Positions 25,401 through 35,429 of a stretch of 64,000 nucleotides of DNA are shown here, piece by piece (within the stretch, counting starts at the first letter, position 1; each line of letters begins with the position of its first letter). The translations under genes were made by a program, and so were the position numbers. The stretch is taken from the NCBI GenBank assembly GCA_021234155.1, contig JAJEKV010000002.1, positions 38,181,841-38,245,840 of the forward strand. Reading direction: 5' to 3'. The notes under the pieces are model-generated. The model was not told the origin of the DNA and made no database searches. It was given only the letters and a program-made list of their open reading frames with translations. Origin of the DNA: Isoetes taiwanensis. Lineage: Eukaryota > Streptophyta > Lycopodiopsida > Isoetales > Isoetaceae.

Positions 25401-26624
25401 CTAGTTGACAACATTGAGATTGTTCCTGAATTGTTTAAACTTATTTTCTGCAAGTGCCTTTGTAAAAATGTCAGCAATTTGCTTGGCAGTGTCAACATAC
25501 CTCATTTGGATATACCCTTTATCTGCAAGATCCCTGATGAAATGAATGTTCAGTTCGATATGCTTTGTCCTCTCATGTGCAACTGGATTTTTGACTATAG
25601 CAATGCAGCTCTGACTATCTGTCATGATTTCTACTACTTCAACCTGTTCACATTTTAATTCATCTAGTAGTCTTTTCAACCAAACAACCTCCTTGGCAAC
25701 TAAAGAGGCACCTGCATATTCTGCTTCAGCTGAACTCATAGCTATAGCAGACTGTTTCTTACATTTCCAAGTTATAACTCCACCACCTAGAAAAATTGCA
25801 TAACTAGAAGTTGATTTTCTACATTCCAAGTCTCCTCCCCAGTCTGCATCACTGTAGGCTAATAATTTCAAACTATTAGTATCATAACAAATTCCATGAT
25901 GTTGAGTACCTTTCAAATATTTAAGAACACGTTTTCCAGCCTCCCAAAGTTCTTTTGTAGGATCATGACATTTCCTGCTCAATATATTTACTGCATATGC
26001 TCTATCAGGTCTTGTGCTATTAGCCAAATAGAGTAGACAACCAACTAGAGCTCTATAAGGAATAAGTTCCATTTCTGCAGTCAACCTATGTCCTGGCAGC
26101 ATGGGAATCTTCACTGCATTTGCACTTTCCAGATTAAACCTGTTTAGCATATTCTCCACATGTTTGCATTGACTTAGCTTCAAGATCTTTTCCTTTTTGT
26201 TTCTAATTACTTCAATTCCTAAAAACTTCTTCAATTCTCCAAGGTCTGTCATTTGAAACCGTGATTTTAGAACATTCTTGCACTCATTTAATATGCTCAT
26301 AGCATTAGCTACCATGATACAATCATCCACATAAAGTGCAATGATACAAAATTTGTCTCCCTTTTCAAATCTGTATAAGTTCCCATCATTTTTTAATTTT
26401 TCAAAGTTCTGTTCTTTCAAAAAATGATCCATGCATAGATACCACTCGCGTGGTGATTGTTTTAAGCCATAAACAGCCCTATTCAACTTCCATACTATAC
26501 TTTTGTTTACCTCAAACCCAGGTGGCTGCTTCATGTAAGCCTCCTCTTCAAGAGTGGCATTTAAGAAGGCAGTTTTCACATTCATGTGATGCAATTCTAA
26601 TTCCAAAGCATTTGCCATTGCCAA
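25401..26624 (-). CDS. Copia RT (C-terminal part) and RNase H
   Basis: A 407-codon frame covering most of the reverse transcriptase and all of the RNase H of Ty1/copia. Visible landmarks are MNVKTAFLNATLEEEAYMKQ near residues 14-33, PREWY, the catalytic ALYVDD near residues 97-102, MTDLGELKKFLGIEV, YRALVGCLLYLA, TRPD, YSDADWGGD (RNase H) near 260 and SSAEAEY near 296. The C-terminal stretch is KHIELNIHFIRD followed by KQIADIFTKAL. The start given is only the first ATG in this frame. The protein really continues upstream through a frame break into the piece at 26,670-26,894. All catalytic aspartates expected are present. Confidence 0.9.
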   Translation of the reverse strand: MAMANALELELHHMNVKTAFLNATLEEEAYMKQPPGFEVNKSIVWKLNRAVYGLKQSPREWYLCMDHFLKEQNFEKLKNDGNLYRFEKGDKFCIIALYVDDCIMVANAMSILNECKNVLKSRFQMTDLGELKKFLGIEVIRNKKEKILKLSQCKHVENMLNRFNLESANAVKIPMLPGHRLTAEMELIPYRALVGCLLYLANSTRPDRAYAVNILSRKCHDPTKELWEAGKRVLKYLKGTQHHGICYDTNSLKLLAYSDADWGGDLECRKSTSSYAIFLGGGVITWKCKKQSAIAMSSAEAEYAGASLVAKEVVWLKRLLDELKCEQVEVVEIMTDSQSCIAIVKNPVAHERTKHIELNIHFIRDLADKGYIQMRYVDTAKQIADIFTKALAENKFKQFRNNLNVVN

Positions 26625-26669
26625 AAGGAGCCGATACTCGTAAGTTTTACAATAGGAGAATAAGTTTCT

Positions 26670-26894
26670 TCATAATCTCTTCCCTTCATTTTGGGTAAAC
26701 CCTTGAGCTACCAGCCTTGCTTTGTATTTCTTTGTACCATCAGGATTTTGTTTGATTCTAAATATCCACTTTCTTCCAATAATATTTTTCCCTTCTTCAG
26801 GTTTGACAAGATCATATGTTTGTGTGTCCTTAAAGGAATTCAGTTCTTCTTTCATAGCCTTCAACCATTCATCTTTATTTATGCTATTATGCAC
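26670..26894 (-). CDS. Copia RT, N-terminal piece
   Basis: Seventy-four codons with the opening of the copia RT domain: DEWLKAMKEELNS, TYDLVKPEEGKNIIGRKWIF and YKARLVAQGFTQ. The frame ends at a stop after NEGKRL. The expected next residues (DYEETYSP-like) can be read in another frame just downstream, so one indel separates this from the rest of RT at 26,624. Confidence 0.85.
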   Translation of the reverse strand: MHNSINKDEWLKAMKEELNSFKDTQTYDLVKPEEGKNIIGRKWIFRIKQNPDGTKKYKARLVAQGFTQNEGKRL

Positions 26895-26918
26895 TTCCTC
26901 ATAACTTTCTGGTATTAA

Positions 26919-27479
26919 TTAATTTTCTAGAATAGTCATTATTTGCTCATATGGTAATTCTTGCTTTCTTTCAATTCTTCTGCTTTTGCCTTCTTCAGTT
27001 TTTCCATATGATGCTTCCCCTAAATTTGCTTCTTCAATCAATCTTTCAGCCTGTGTTTTTCTCTTTTTTATCATGCCTTCCTTAACATTTTCAGTTTCAG
27101 GTGCAAGCTCAACAGGTACCTCTGGTTCCTTAAACTCTTCTGCATTTACCTTTTCAATATCAGGAACTATATCATATTTAACATTCTCTCTGTCTTCATT
27201 GTCATCCAGATCTAACTCTTTATCATTCTTCTCATTTGAATCACTGGTTTGTTCTTTGACCTTGACCCCTTGCTTATATTTATCTTTGTAAACTATTTTC
27301 TCATCGAATAGAACATCTCTGCTAATAATAATGATTTGTTTTTCTGGGATAAAAACCCTGTACCCCTTAGATTCAGAATCATAACCAACAAGGAAACCAA
27401 CCTCTGCCTTGTCATCCAACTTTTTTCTCAGCTCTATTGGTTTATGAACATAACAGAGACAGCCATATGTTTTAAACAT
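26919..27479 (-). CDS. Copia integrase C-terminal region and linker
   Basis: Begins MFKTYGCLCYVHKPIELRKK, the usual copia block after the integrase core (FGCxxYVH), then KLDDKAEVGFLVGYDSESKG, YRVFIP and IIISRDVLFDE. An acidic, low-complexity linker follows (residues ~70-130) before the RT domain. Its frame differs from the upstream integrase ORF that stops at 27,481, so a single-base shift lies at the junction. A stop at 26,919 separates it from the RT piece. Confidence 0.85.
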   Translation of the reverse strand: MFKTYGCLCYVHKPIELRKKLDDKAEVGFLVGYDSESKGYRVFIPEKQIIIISRDVLFDEKIVYKDKYKQGVKVKEQTSDSNEKNDKELDLDDNEDRENVKYDIVPDIEKVNAEEFKEPEVPVELAPETENVKEGMIKKRKTQAERLIEEANLGEASYGKTEEGKSRRIERKQELPYEQIMTILEN

Positions 27480-27480
27480 G

Positions 27481-28413
27481 TCAAGTGTCAGGATTCCAAA
27501 CTAAATTTGGTACTTTACCTTTTAGGCTTGCAGATGGCAATACATTTTGAACTTGAATTGCAGTCCTAAGAGCTTCCTCCCATAAATTCCTTGGCAGTCC
27601 ACTTTGCTTCAACATTGCCCTAATTGCATCCATTACAGTCCTGTTCTTTCTTTCAGCAACCCCATTTTGTTGGGGACTATATCTGCATGTTAGTTGTCTC
27701 TTAATGCCATGTTTAATGCAAAAGTGCCTGAATTTTTCTGATAAGTACTCTCCTCCTCGATCAGATCTTATACACTTAACTTTTTGGCCAGTTTCTCTTT
27801 CTACTTCAACCACAAATTGTTTGAAAGCTTGTAGAGCTTGAGATTTTCTTGTTAGGCAATAAATCTTACATTTTCTACTGTAGTCATCAATGAATGTGAT
27901 AAAATATCTGTGATGTGTTCTACTTCTTACATTCAGAGGACCACATAAGTCTGTATGAACAAGTTCCAACACCTGACTTGCCTTTGATTCTCTTTTCTTA
28001 AATGGTAATCGATTCAGTTTGCCTATTGCACACCCATCACATATAGGAATTTCTCCTTCATCATCATTGTAATTTATGGCACCTAATTTCTTCAAGGCTT
28101 TCAGATTATGAAAGTGTGTATGAGCTAATCTGTTGTGCCATAATTCTAAGTTTGTTTCTTGAATTATATTGACATTGCTTGCCACAAGACCATTCATATG
28201 AAATAAATTCCCAACTCTCTTTGCTCGAAATTTCAAGATTCCATTCATAAGAACATTACATTCCTTTGAGTCAAATGTGATTTTGTATCCTAAGTCAACA
28301 AGCTGACTTACTGAAATCAAATTTTTAATAATTACTGGCACACATAAACCTTCTTCTATATTAACAATCTTCCCATCCAAATCTTCAAGTTGTAATAGCC
28401 CTTTGCCTACCAA
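27481..28413 (-). CDS. Copia integrase
   Basis: 310 codons. The zinc-binding HHCC part reads LELWHNRLAHTHFHNL with CDGC about 30 residues on. The catalytic triad is visible as HTDLCGP (first Asp), IRSDRGGEY (second Asp) and SPQQNGVAERKNRT (Glu). GKLNRLPFKKRESKA and YFITFIDDYSRK are typical for the family. The first residues (GKGLLQLEDLDGKIVNIEEG) belong to the protease-integrase linker. The true N-terminus is upstream in another frame. Confidence 0.92.
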   Translation of the reverse strand: MVGKGLLQLEDLDGKIVNIEEGLCVPVIIKNLISVSQLVDLGYKITFDSKECNVLMNGILKFRAKRVGNLFHMNGLVASNVNIIQETNLELWHNRLAHTHFHNLKALKKLGAINYNDDEGEIPICDGCAIGKLNRLPFKKRESKASQVLELVHTDLCGPLNVRSRTHHRYFITFIDDYSRKCKIYCLTRKSQALQAFKQFVVEVERETGQKVKCIRSDRGGEYLSEKFRHFCIKHGIKRQLTCRYSPQQNGVAERKNRTVMDAIRAMLKQSGLPRNLWEEALRTAIQVQNVLPSASLKGKVPNLVWNPDT

Positions 28414-28414
28414 C

Positions 28415-28600
28415 TTGTATTTGCTTAGAATTTGTTGGAGACAAATTTCTAAGCAACTCAGCTGACTTCACAACTGATCTTTCAGCTCCAGAATCAACTA
28501 CAAACAGATCAGAATTGTCAGCATCATAATCTTCATGAACAATGGCAAAAGTGTTGGTTACCTCATCATCTTGATCCCCACTTTCAATTTTGCTTTTCTC
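28415..28600 (-). CDS. Copia protease segment
   Basis: In the frame shifted relative to gag, the minus strand reads LFVVDSGAERSVVKSAELL, the aspartic protease active site DSGA of copia polyproteins. The frame is open from about 28,605 to about 28,410. It overlaps the last codons of the gag frame (stop at 28,558) and is broken again before integrase. Confidence 0.75.
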
Positions 28601-29544
28601 CTCAACGGATAAGCTTCTTCAGTGCTTCTTCCTCGACCTCTATTGGAACTTGATCCCCTTCCTCTTCCAAAGTTCTTTGGAGTAGGGCATTTTGCAGCTA
28701 CATGCCCTCTCCCTCCACAATTAAAGCAATTAAACTCCTTTTCCTTTTTTAATTTAGGACACTCACTTTTATAATGACCCTGCTTATGACATTGATAACA
28801 AGTGACCTTATCCTTCTTCTTAACAATTAAAACTTCAAGATTTTCTTGATTTTGCCTTAGAATCTTTTTTTGTTCCCATTCTGTTCTTAGCAAATTCTCA
28901 GCCTCTTCTTTAGATGTGCAAGTGTTTCTTACAAATAAGGCCAATTTTTCATTTTCACTAATGGCCCTAGAAATCTGAAGTACTTGACTCTTTTCAGAAA
29001 TAACCGTGCCTGCCCCTTGCAAGTCTGCTATCATATTATCAAATTTGTTGAAGAACTCAACTACATCTTCTTCTCTAAGCTTTAAATTCCTTAGCTCATT
29101 TTCAAGCAAATCAAGTTGTGAAGATGTTTTTTCTTCATAATGACTCAGAAGGAACTTCCACATATCCTTAGGACTAAGAGACCTAAGCTTCAATCTAATA
29201 GCAGGACTAACTTTGCAAGAAATAATACCTTGTGCTTCCTTTAGTTTAGCTTGAATTGTCTTTCCTGCACTCAATGCTCCAGCCAGGGTACTTTGACCTG
29301 CTGCATCACCTGCTGTACCAGCCTCTCCTGAAGTTTGTCCTGCTCCTCCAGCTACAGATGCTGCTGAGCCAGTTTTGACCAAACCTCCAGTGCTTACAGC
29401 TACAGTACTGGTAGGATCTACCAGTTCCCACAAATCTTCCACCTCCAATATATGAATCATGGCGTCTTTCCATAGTTGAAAACCAGGCCCACCCTTGTAG
29501 ACCTCCACCTGATTCAAAAGGCTAGCTCCAAATCTGCTAGACAT
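28558..29544 (-). CDS. Copia Gag
   Basis: A 328-codon frame if started at the ATG at 29,544 (MSSRFGASLLNQVEVYKG). The frame is open seven codons further up, but that part is the tRNA primer site. Residues ~140-230 contain the copia Gag core (MWKFLLSHYEEKTSSQLDLL, LRNLKLREEDVVEFFNKFD). Two CCHC zinc knuckles follow at residues ~249-262 (CYQCHKQGHYKSEC) and ~273-286 (CFNCGGRGHVAAKC), then an RG-rich stretch. An unusual Gly/Ala/Thr-rich insert lies at residues ~45-90. It forms the virus-like particle and packages element RNA. Confidence 0.92.
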   Translation of the reverse strand: MSSRFGASLLNQVEVYKGGPGFQLWKDAMIHILEVEDLWELVDPTSTVAVSTGGLVKTGSAASVAGGAGQTSGEAGTAGDAAGQSTLAGALSAGKTIQAKLKEAQGIISCKVSPAIRLKLRSLSPKDMWKFLLSHYEEKTSSQLDLLENELRNLKLREEDVVEFFNKFDNMIADLQGAGTVISEKSQVLQISRAISENEKLALFVRNTCTSKEEAENLLRTEWEQKKILRQNQENLEVLIVKKKDKVTCYQCHKQGHYKSECPKLKKEKEFNCFNCGGRGHVAAKCPTPKNFGRGRGSSSNRGRGRSTEEAYPLRRKAKLKVGIKMMR

Positions 29545-29551
29545 TGTTATT

Positions 29552-29564
29552 GGCTCTGATACCA
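29552..29564 (-). promoter_or_regulatory. Copia primer binding site (tRNA-Met)
   Basis: Minus strand TGGTATCAGAGCC, complementary to the 3' end of initiator tRNA-Met as in most plant copia elements, one base from the 5' LTR. Confidence 0.92.
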
Positions 29565-29565
29565 C

Positions 29566-30292
29566 TGTTAGAAATATTGGTAGTTATAGTTTTCCAACCT
29601 TCCAGCAATGTCTAGCACAAACACTTCAATAACTACTTGTTTCAAATATCTTTATTCACACAAACTTGGGAGCCAAAAGATGGTCACTAATCCCAAGTTA
29701 AACAAACACGTAGAAATAATTCTTCAAACTAGAAATAATCTAGCATCAATCTTATAAGCTCATAATGTTGCCTTATGAGTTTCACAATGTCACTAATAGA
29801 CCAACCAGCTAACTTAATCAAATGAACCTTTGAAAAACACGATGGCAATGTTACTGTAGCTACAGTATTGACCAAAATATAGGTTGACCAACAGCTCGGC
29901 CTTAGGAAATCCGGCTGAAACTCCTTCTGTACAATGTGGTAGTCGATGCTAGCTCCTCCATCATTATTTATATCTTCATTCCGATGGTGCAGGAGAGGAT
30001 AGCCAGTCAAATCTGCCTTCTAAACTTAGAGATGCCACGTTCTTGCATTATCCCACAGGCTCGTCTGCAAAAATCGGCTCCCTTTCAATTATCCCACAGG
30101 CTTATTGAGGAAATTCGGCTTTTTTTCAAACCATTGAACCATGGGTTCAATAAAACAAATGAATAGACGTTTCATTCTTGAATGAACCTTAGGCTCAAGT
30201 ATTTGCTTCAATTTTGCAACACTGTAGAAGATAATCCTGCACTCTGTGATCAACCTTGGTTTTGTCAACTATAAGCTGAATAAATACTAACA
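29566..30292 (-). repeat. Copia 5' LTR (complete)
   Basis: 727 bp bounded by TGTTAG and CTAACA. The inner edge is fixed by the primer site and the outer edge by the CCTAT duplication. Confidence 0.88.
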
Positions 30293-30297
30293 CCTAT
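30293..30297. repeat. Target site duplication of the copia element (right)
   Basis: CCTAT, matching 11,400-11,404. Confidence 0.75.
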
Positions 30298-30299
30298 GG

Positions 30300-31130
30300 C
30301 CAAGCATATATCATGCTCGAAAAGCAAGCAAAGCACAAGAATCCGACGAGAAAAAATAGCAGAATAGAGAAGTTATAAATAATCCTCGGAAGCAACATTG
30401 CTATGCCGAGAGAGGAAATATATAGATACACTAGCCCCGACCGGGGGGGTCGTCCCCTCAGTGCCCTCTGGAAGCCACAAAGCGACGCCAGGAAGAGAAA
30501 ATAGGCACATCCAATAGAAGAACCCTTTGGAGCCTACCCAGAAGCGACAAGTGCTACGCCGGGAGAGAAAGAGTAAAAGCACGACCAATGGCCAACTGAG
30601 AATCAACCCGATAGTAAACAAATAGTTAATAGTAAATAGAAGCAACCAAGCACAATTGCACACTATCAAAAATTGAAAAGATGATTCATCGCGCGCCAGC
30701 TGTAAACAAACAGACCACATGGAAGTTTAAGACAAGGGATTAGACGCCCTCACGAACCAACAAGAGCACAGGGCCACGCTGAGATAGGAAAATATAGGCT
30801 CGACCCAGAGGCATATAAAAAGCAGCCCCATGCACATCAATGAGCTCCACACTGCAAGATCAAACCATATATGATTGTCAATTGTATTAGGAGCCATCCA
30901 CGGGACAAAAGTCAACAAGCTATAAAGTTGGACTAGAAGTATAAGAGCACAATAATGAAAATTGAAGAGATGATCCATGAGGATCCGGGCTACGCCGAGA
31001 TAGGAAAATATAGGCTCGACCCAGTGGGGCTTCTCCTTGGTGCTCTCCAGAAGCACCATGTGCTACGCTGGGAAAAATGCAGAAGCCCATTGGCCAACAT
31101 TGAACGAAAAGTAAAACCCATATAGCAGAG
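30300..31130. other. Degenerate repeats, no gene
   Basis: At least three imperfect copies of a unit containing CTACGCCGAGATAGGAAAAT followed by TATAGGCTCGACCCA, near 30,405-30,560, 30,775-30,815 and 30,990-31,075. No coding potential. Confidence 0.55.
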
Positions 31131-31132
31131 TA

Positions 31133-31179
31133 AGGGGTGGGGGTGGGGGTGGGGGGAGGGGAGAGGGGGGAGGGGAGAA
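31133..31179 (+). repeat. G-rich tract with quadruplex potential
   Basis: More than eight consecutive G-runs of four to six separated by single T or A (GGGGTGGGGGTGGGGG type), on the plus strand, directly left of the 220-bp repeat. Confidence 0.85.
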
Positions 31180-31403
31180 CTCAGATAACAACAAGATTCA
31201 GCTCAGAGGAAACGCCGATGAGGAATGCAGGAAGACACAAGGCTTTTATGGGAGAAAGGGCTAAAGAAAGCATGTTCTATAGTAGGCTTGTGCCAAAGAA
31301 AGCCTGGATCCAAAAAGAGAGCTGACGCTAAAACTAGCATTCCTTTTCCTAGAATGATGGTTCTCTTCTATATAAGAAGAGATAAATAGCATTCTAGGGA
31401 AAG
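31180..31403. repeat. 220-bp direct repeat, left copy, hairpin-ended
   Basis: Matches 35,430-35,640 (shared AACAACAAGATTCAGCTCAG and GAAAGGGCTAAAGAAAGC). It ends in an inverted repeat at 31,345-31,403 with outer arms TTTCCTAGAATG and GCATTCTAGGGAAA and inner arms around CTATATAAG. Confidence 0.75.
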
Positions 31404-31934
31404 GTCCTTATGCACAAATATCAACATCCGACACAAAGAGGAACCTCCCTCGAACCCCATCATAGGTTGAGACCATGAGAGACTGTAAGGTGCAACTTGA
31501 TGCTAGAAAAAATGTAACAATCATGAGACGAGGCAAGATGCCAATGCAACTAGAGGAAGGAAAGAAGGAAGGAAGTATGGGAAGGGTCCCAAGAAACCCT
31601 GGGACAACTGGACTGCATAAGGCAAAGAAGGCATGAAAATCGAACACAAACAACAACTATGGCCACCACCAAAGCACATGACATCAAAATTCTCGAACCA
31701 ATGCACAACAGACTCAAGTGAACTTTCATGAAGACAATGCAAACCCCATAATAATAAATACGAAAGATCAAAACCATGCACCATGGAATGCATAAAAAGA
31801 GAAGACATGAAGATCGCACATAGTTAACAAGCTAAAAAGAGCACCTGGAAACAAAATTGAAGAATCAACGTACCAGCAGCAAACTACAGTTAATACTATA
31901 ATGAAAAGAACACGACGACAAACAAGGACAAAAA

Positions 31935-32440
31935 CCCACATATATACCCTACATGCATAACCAATCCAAGCAAACTTTCAAAAGTAGAAACAACATAACC
32001 CACATGAATGAAGAAAACTGAGTGCAACCTGAAACAAGAACAAAATCTATATAAAAAAGCAAGACAACTTACTACAGGCTCCACTACAACATGCACGAAT
32101 GTACGATGATGCAACCATGTTTTGAAATTTAAAATGCAGGCCAAAAATGGGAATGTCGTGTGAACATCATGCAGGATGGACGTCAAAGGTATCTCTCAAG
32201 GGATAAAATGGAAAAAAGCGGAAAGGAAAAAAAAAAGGGTGAAAAAGGACAAATAGGAGATCAAAATGAAATGGATGGAAAAAGGGATCGAGAATAGAGG
32301 AACAGAGGAAAACGAGACAAAGTAGCCAAGGACACAAAATGCAAATAGTCAAAGGCCCTCAAAGGCACCAACGAGATACTAAGAATCTATGATAAAGAGC
32401 GTACATAGGCCCTCATAAGGGCATCCATGAGATATGACCA
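31935..32440. repeat. Internal degenerate repeat, copy 1
   Basis: Shares with 33,040-33,825 the phrases GAACATCATGCAG, AAGGGATAAAATG, ATACTAAGAATCTATGATAA and CCCTCATAAGGGCATCCATG in the same order. Confidence 0.7.
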
Positions 32441-33039
32441 CATATGGAGTAAAATAACAAATAGAGCAACAACAACAAATATCAAGGACTAAAATTCATG
32501 AATGTATACCCACATGCATAACAGATCCAAGCAAACTTTCAAACGTAGAAACGACATAATTTAGAACAAAATGATAGGGACCCTGAGATTCAAGAATAAT
32601 CTAGGGGACTAGATCAAAGAACCCACTATGGTGAGAGAAAGATGGAGATTGGAATAATGAATCCAAGGGACTTAAAGGGTAGTATATGACATTTTCGAAA
32701 GAAGCAGAGTTCAGAACTCGATGAACAAATTGATGACCTATTTGGGACCACCCCAAAGGGGAACAGAAGAACGAGCGAGAGGGCACAATGGAGGTAGCAT
32801 GCGTAAGAAGGAGGTCCGAGACGGCAGAACGAGTGAAAACAAAGTGAGCAGATAGGACGAATGGTTGGCAGGCCTATTGTCGAGCCATGGTAAATGATAG
32901 CCAAATTGATTCTAATGTAGCACTTGTGGGGAGGAACAAAAAAACTGTCAAAATAAGGCAAGGCAGAGAGGAGGTGACTGAGAAAGTAGGTAGACTATGC
33001 AACGAAGTCAGCGAAATTTGGAGTCAATGCTAAGATGAA

Positions 33040-33825
33040 GAATCCATGAAAAAATGGAGTGCACTTTGAAGCAAGAACAAAACCATATAAGAATGCAAGA
33101 CAATTGAAAATAGGAACCACTTCAACATGTACAAATGTAAAACGATGCAACAAGGTTTTTGAAATTCAAAATGCAGGTTGAAAAGGGGAATATCATGTGA
33201 ACATCATGCAGAGGAACACCAAACAAACCATTTTCCACTTGGGTAAAGAAATAAAAAATTACTCATGGGAGCATGATGGGAAGGAATGCACAGAGTAAGA
33301 GAAAAAGGACTCTACCCAAAAGGATTGGGGCGAACAAGAACCACTAGGAGAATAGGGCAAAATACTGAATGGAGGAAAGTGCAAATTTTGTTGACGAGCG
33401 TAAATCCGGCAACTGAGACCAATAAGAATAAAGAAAAGACTAAGCAAGGTGGATGAAACAACTGGGGTCAACATAATAAAATGGCATGATGACAAGACAC
33501 CACTGGGGCAAAAAAAGAACTATGATGAGTCAGGAGGCGGACAAAGCAGGGAGTCAAGACACTAAAAGAGCAAGGACATTTCAAGGGATAAAATGAATGA
33601 ATAAAGAGGAAAAAGACAAAATGCAAGATGAAAAAGAGAGGATAGAATATTATAATGAAATGGATGGAATAAGGGATCGGAAATAGAGGACTGAGCAAAT
33701 TGGGATAAAGGAGCTAAAGTCACAAATGCAAATGTCTAAAAAGCCCTCAAGAGCATTCACGACATACTAAGAATCTATGATAAAGGAGAGAGTATAAGCC
33801 CTCATAAGGGCATCCATGGAACAAC
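33040..33825. repeat. Internal degenerate repeat, copy 2
   Basis: Second copy of 31,935-32,440, split by about 320 bp of extra sequence (33,240-33,560). Confidence 0.7.
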
Positions 33826-34327
33826 TGAGAACATACGAGAAAGAAGCATGCACTTACCTACTCACGCATACACCTAGAAATAAAGCTCAAGAAACTTAGA
33901 GCAAAAAAGGAAACAGAAGCAAATGAAATGGATGGAGAAATGGGATTAAGACAAGAGGACCAGAGCACAACAAATCAAAAGATATCGAGGAATGCAAAAA
34001 CAAACGAAGGGGACATTGTGAGATACATGGAGTAAGAACAACTAGAGCAATTGGTACCACTGATGCAGCAAAGGTTGAATGGGACGAGACATTTATGCAA
34101 AAGGGAAGGAAGAAGGTGGGAAAGTCATGAGGTAAAAGAAATAGAGAAAGCATAGGAAGTACCAAATGAAACTAAGGCAGGAGAGAATGGAGAGAAATGA
34201 GCCACTTCTAACTAAACCAACGAACCGTGTAACCCGGAAATAATATAGCGATGACTGTGAACCCCATAACCTGCAGAACAAAATCAACAAATTCTAAAAA
34301 GAAAACAATATGAAATGGACAAACAAA

Positions 34328-34381
34328 AGAGCATCCCTCAATTAAGAAACCTATGGTGCCAAGGGTGCTACCATAGACTGC
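34328..34381. repeat. 54-bp direct repeat, copy 1
   Basis: Differs from 34,963-35,016 at a single base (GGGTGCTACC versus GGGCGCTACC). Confidence 0.85.
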
Positions 34382-34962
34382 AAAGATAGAAATACATGGA
34401 ATAGCCACGCAAAGAATTAGACATTTGACCGAAGTTACTTTATGCCCAAATGGATGCTCCCACCCTAAAGAATGAAAAATGTTAGTGAAAATGCTCCTGT
34501 GCAAAGAGAACTCACCTGTAGAAAATGCCAAAGCCAAAGAGCAAATTGAAATAGATACCTAACCGTGATAATAGTGTCTCCCAACACATCCAATTTCCAT
34601 CCTGTCATCAAAGATATATTAATCCCTGCCATTTACTAAACATGCCCAGGATTTGGCAACATTCGTATGAGGTGGCATATTGCAAGTACTTAACGAGTCC
34701 GAGATGAGGGAATCGGTGCATGGGTCGAGCAATATCAAAATGAATCATTTAGCGAATAACAAGAGGGCCAAACGGGATTTGACGTGCATGTACATATGTA
34801 TTTTATAAATGAACTATTTTACGATAAAATATGAAATAGAATATGCAATTTAAAAAATGAACCATGTAATTACCGAGATAAATGCCAGGGAATAGCAGAA
34901 GATGCATGTACACGTGAACTATAGAGCTAAAAATAGAGTATATAATCTAAAATAAACTGTCT

Positions 34963-35016
34963 AGAGCATCCCTCAATTAAGAAACCTATGGTGCCAAGGG
35001 CGCTACCATAGACTGC
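34963..35016. repeat. 54-bp direct repeat, copy 2
   Basis: See 34,328-34,381. Confidence 0.85.
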
Positions 35017-35429
35017 ATACCCTGCATGATCAGAGAAAAACATCCACTCCAAGAGGAGCTCAAACATAAACCAGGTTCCAACTTAAAAAACTGTCCTATT
35101 TTAGGTTGCAGATAAGCTGGGTCCCGATTTATATGGCAAAAGTAGGAGATCATGGCAAGACCAGCTGGATATGTTGATGTTGGACCCCAAATCCAGCCTA
35201 GTCGAACCCAAGCAACCATCAAATGAGGAAGGAATTTAGAATTTTGGAAAAAATTGTCAACAAAGGTTATGAATCCGGTAGAAGTGAGGATTTCAGACTG
35301 CTTGAATGCCAAAAAAGCTTGGGAAGTGATGCAGAATTAAGAGGGAGATGATATGGTACTAAGTAGAAACTAAATTAACTGCATAGAGAAGAAGGAAAAA
35401 TCTAGCTAATGAGAATGGCTGACGTAGAA

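Larger units (their letters stand above)
11405..30292 (-). mobile_element. Ty1/copia LTR retrotransposon, interrupted in its 3' LTR
   Basis: On the minus strand the element runs 5' LTR (29,566-30,292), tRNA-Met primer site, gag, protease, integrase, RT, RNase H, polypurine tract (25,384-25,396) and 3' LTR. Gag, PR, IN, RT, RH is the copia order. The 3' LTR is in two pieces: its outer 107 bp at 11,405-11,511 and its inner 123 bp at 25,261-25,383. The matching CCTAT duplications at both outer edges support treating the two pieces as one element opened by ~13.7 kb of other DNA. About 500 bp of the LTR between the pieces is not found. Confidence 0.7.
31404..35429. other. A-rich non-coding DNA between the 220-bp repeats
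   Basis: About 4 kb with no coding potential on either strand; minus-strand frames are T-rich artefacts. It holds an internal degenerate duplication (31,935-32,440 versus 33,040-33,245 plus 33,560-33,825) and a 54-bp direct repeat. Together with the flanking repeats it could be a non-autonomous LTR-like element, but no TG...CA ends, primer site or target duplication are visible. Confidence 0.45.

Noticed and set aside
31404-35429. Many 60-110 codon minus-strand ORFs rich in F, L, S and C
   Set aside because: They are artefacts of A-rich plus-strand DNA and show no motifs or conservation between the internal repeat copies.
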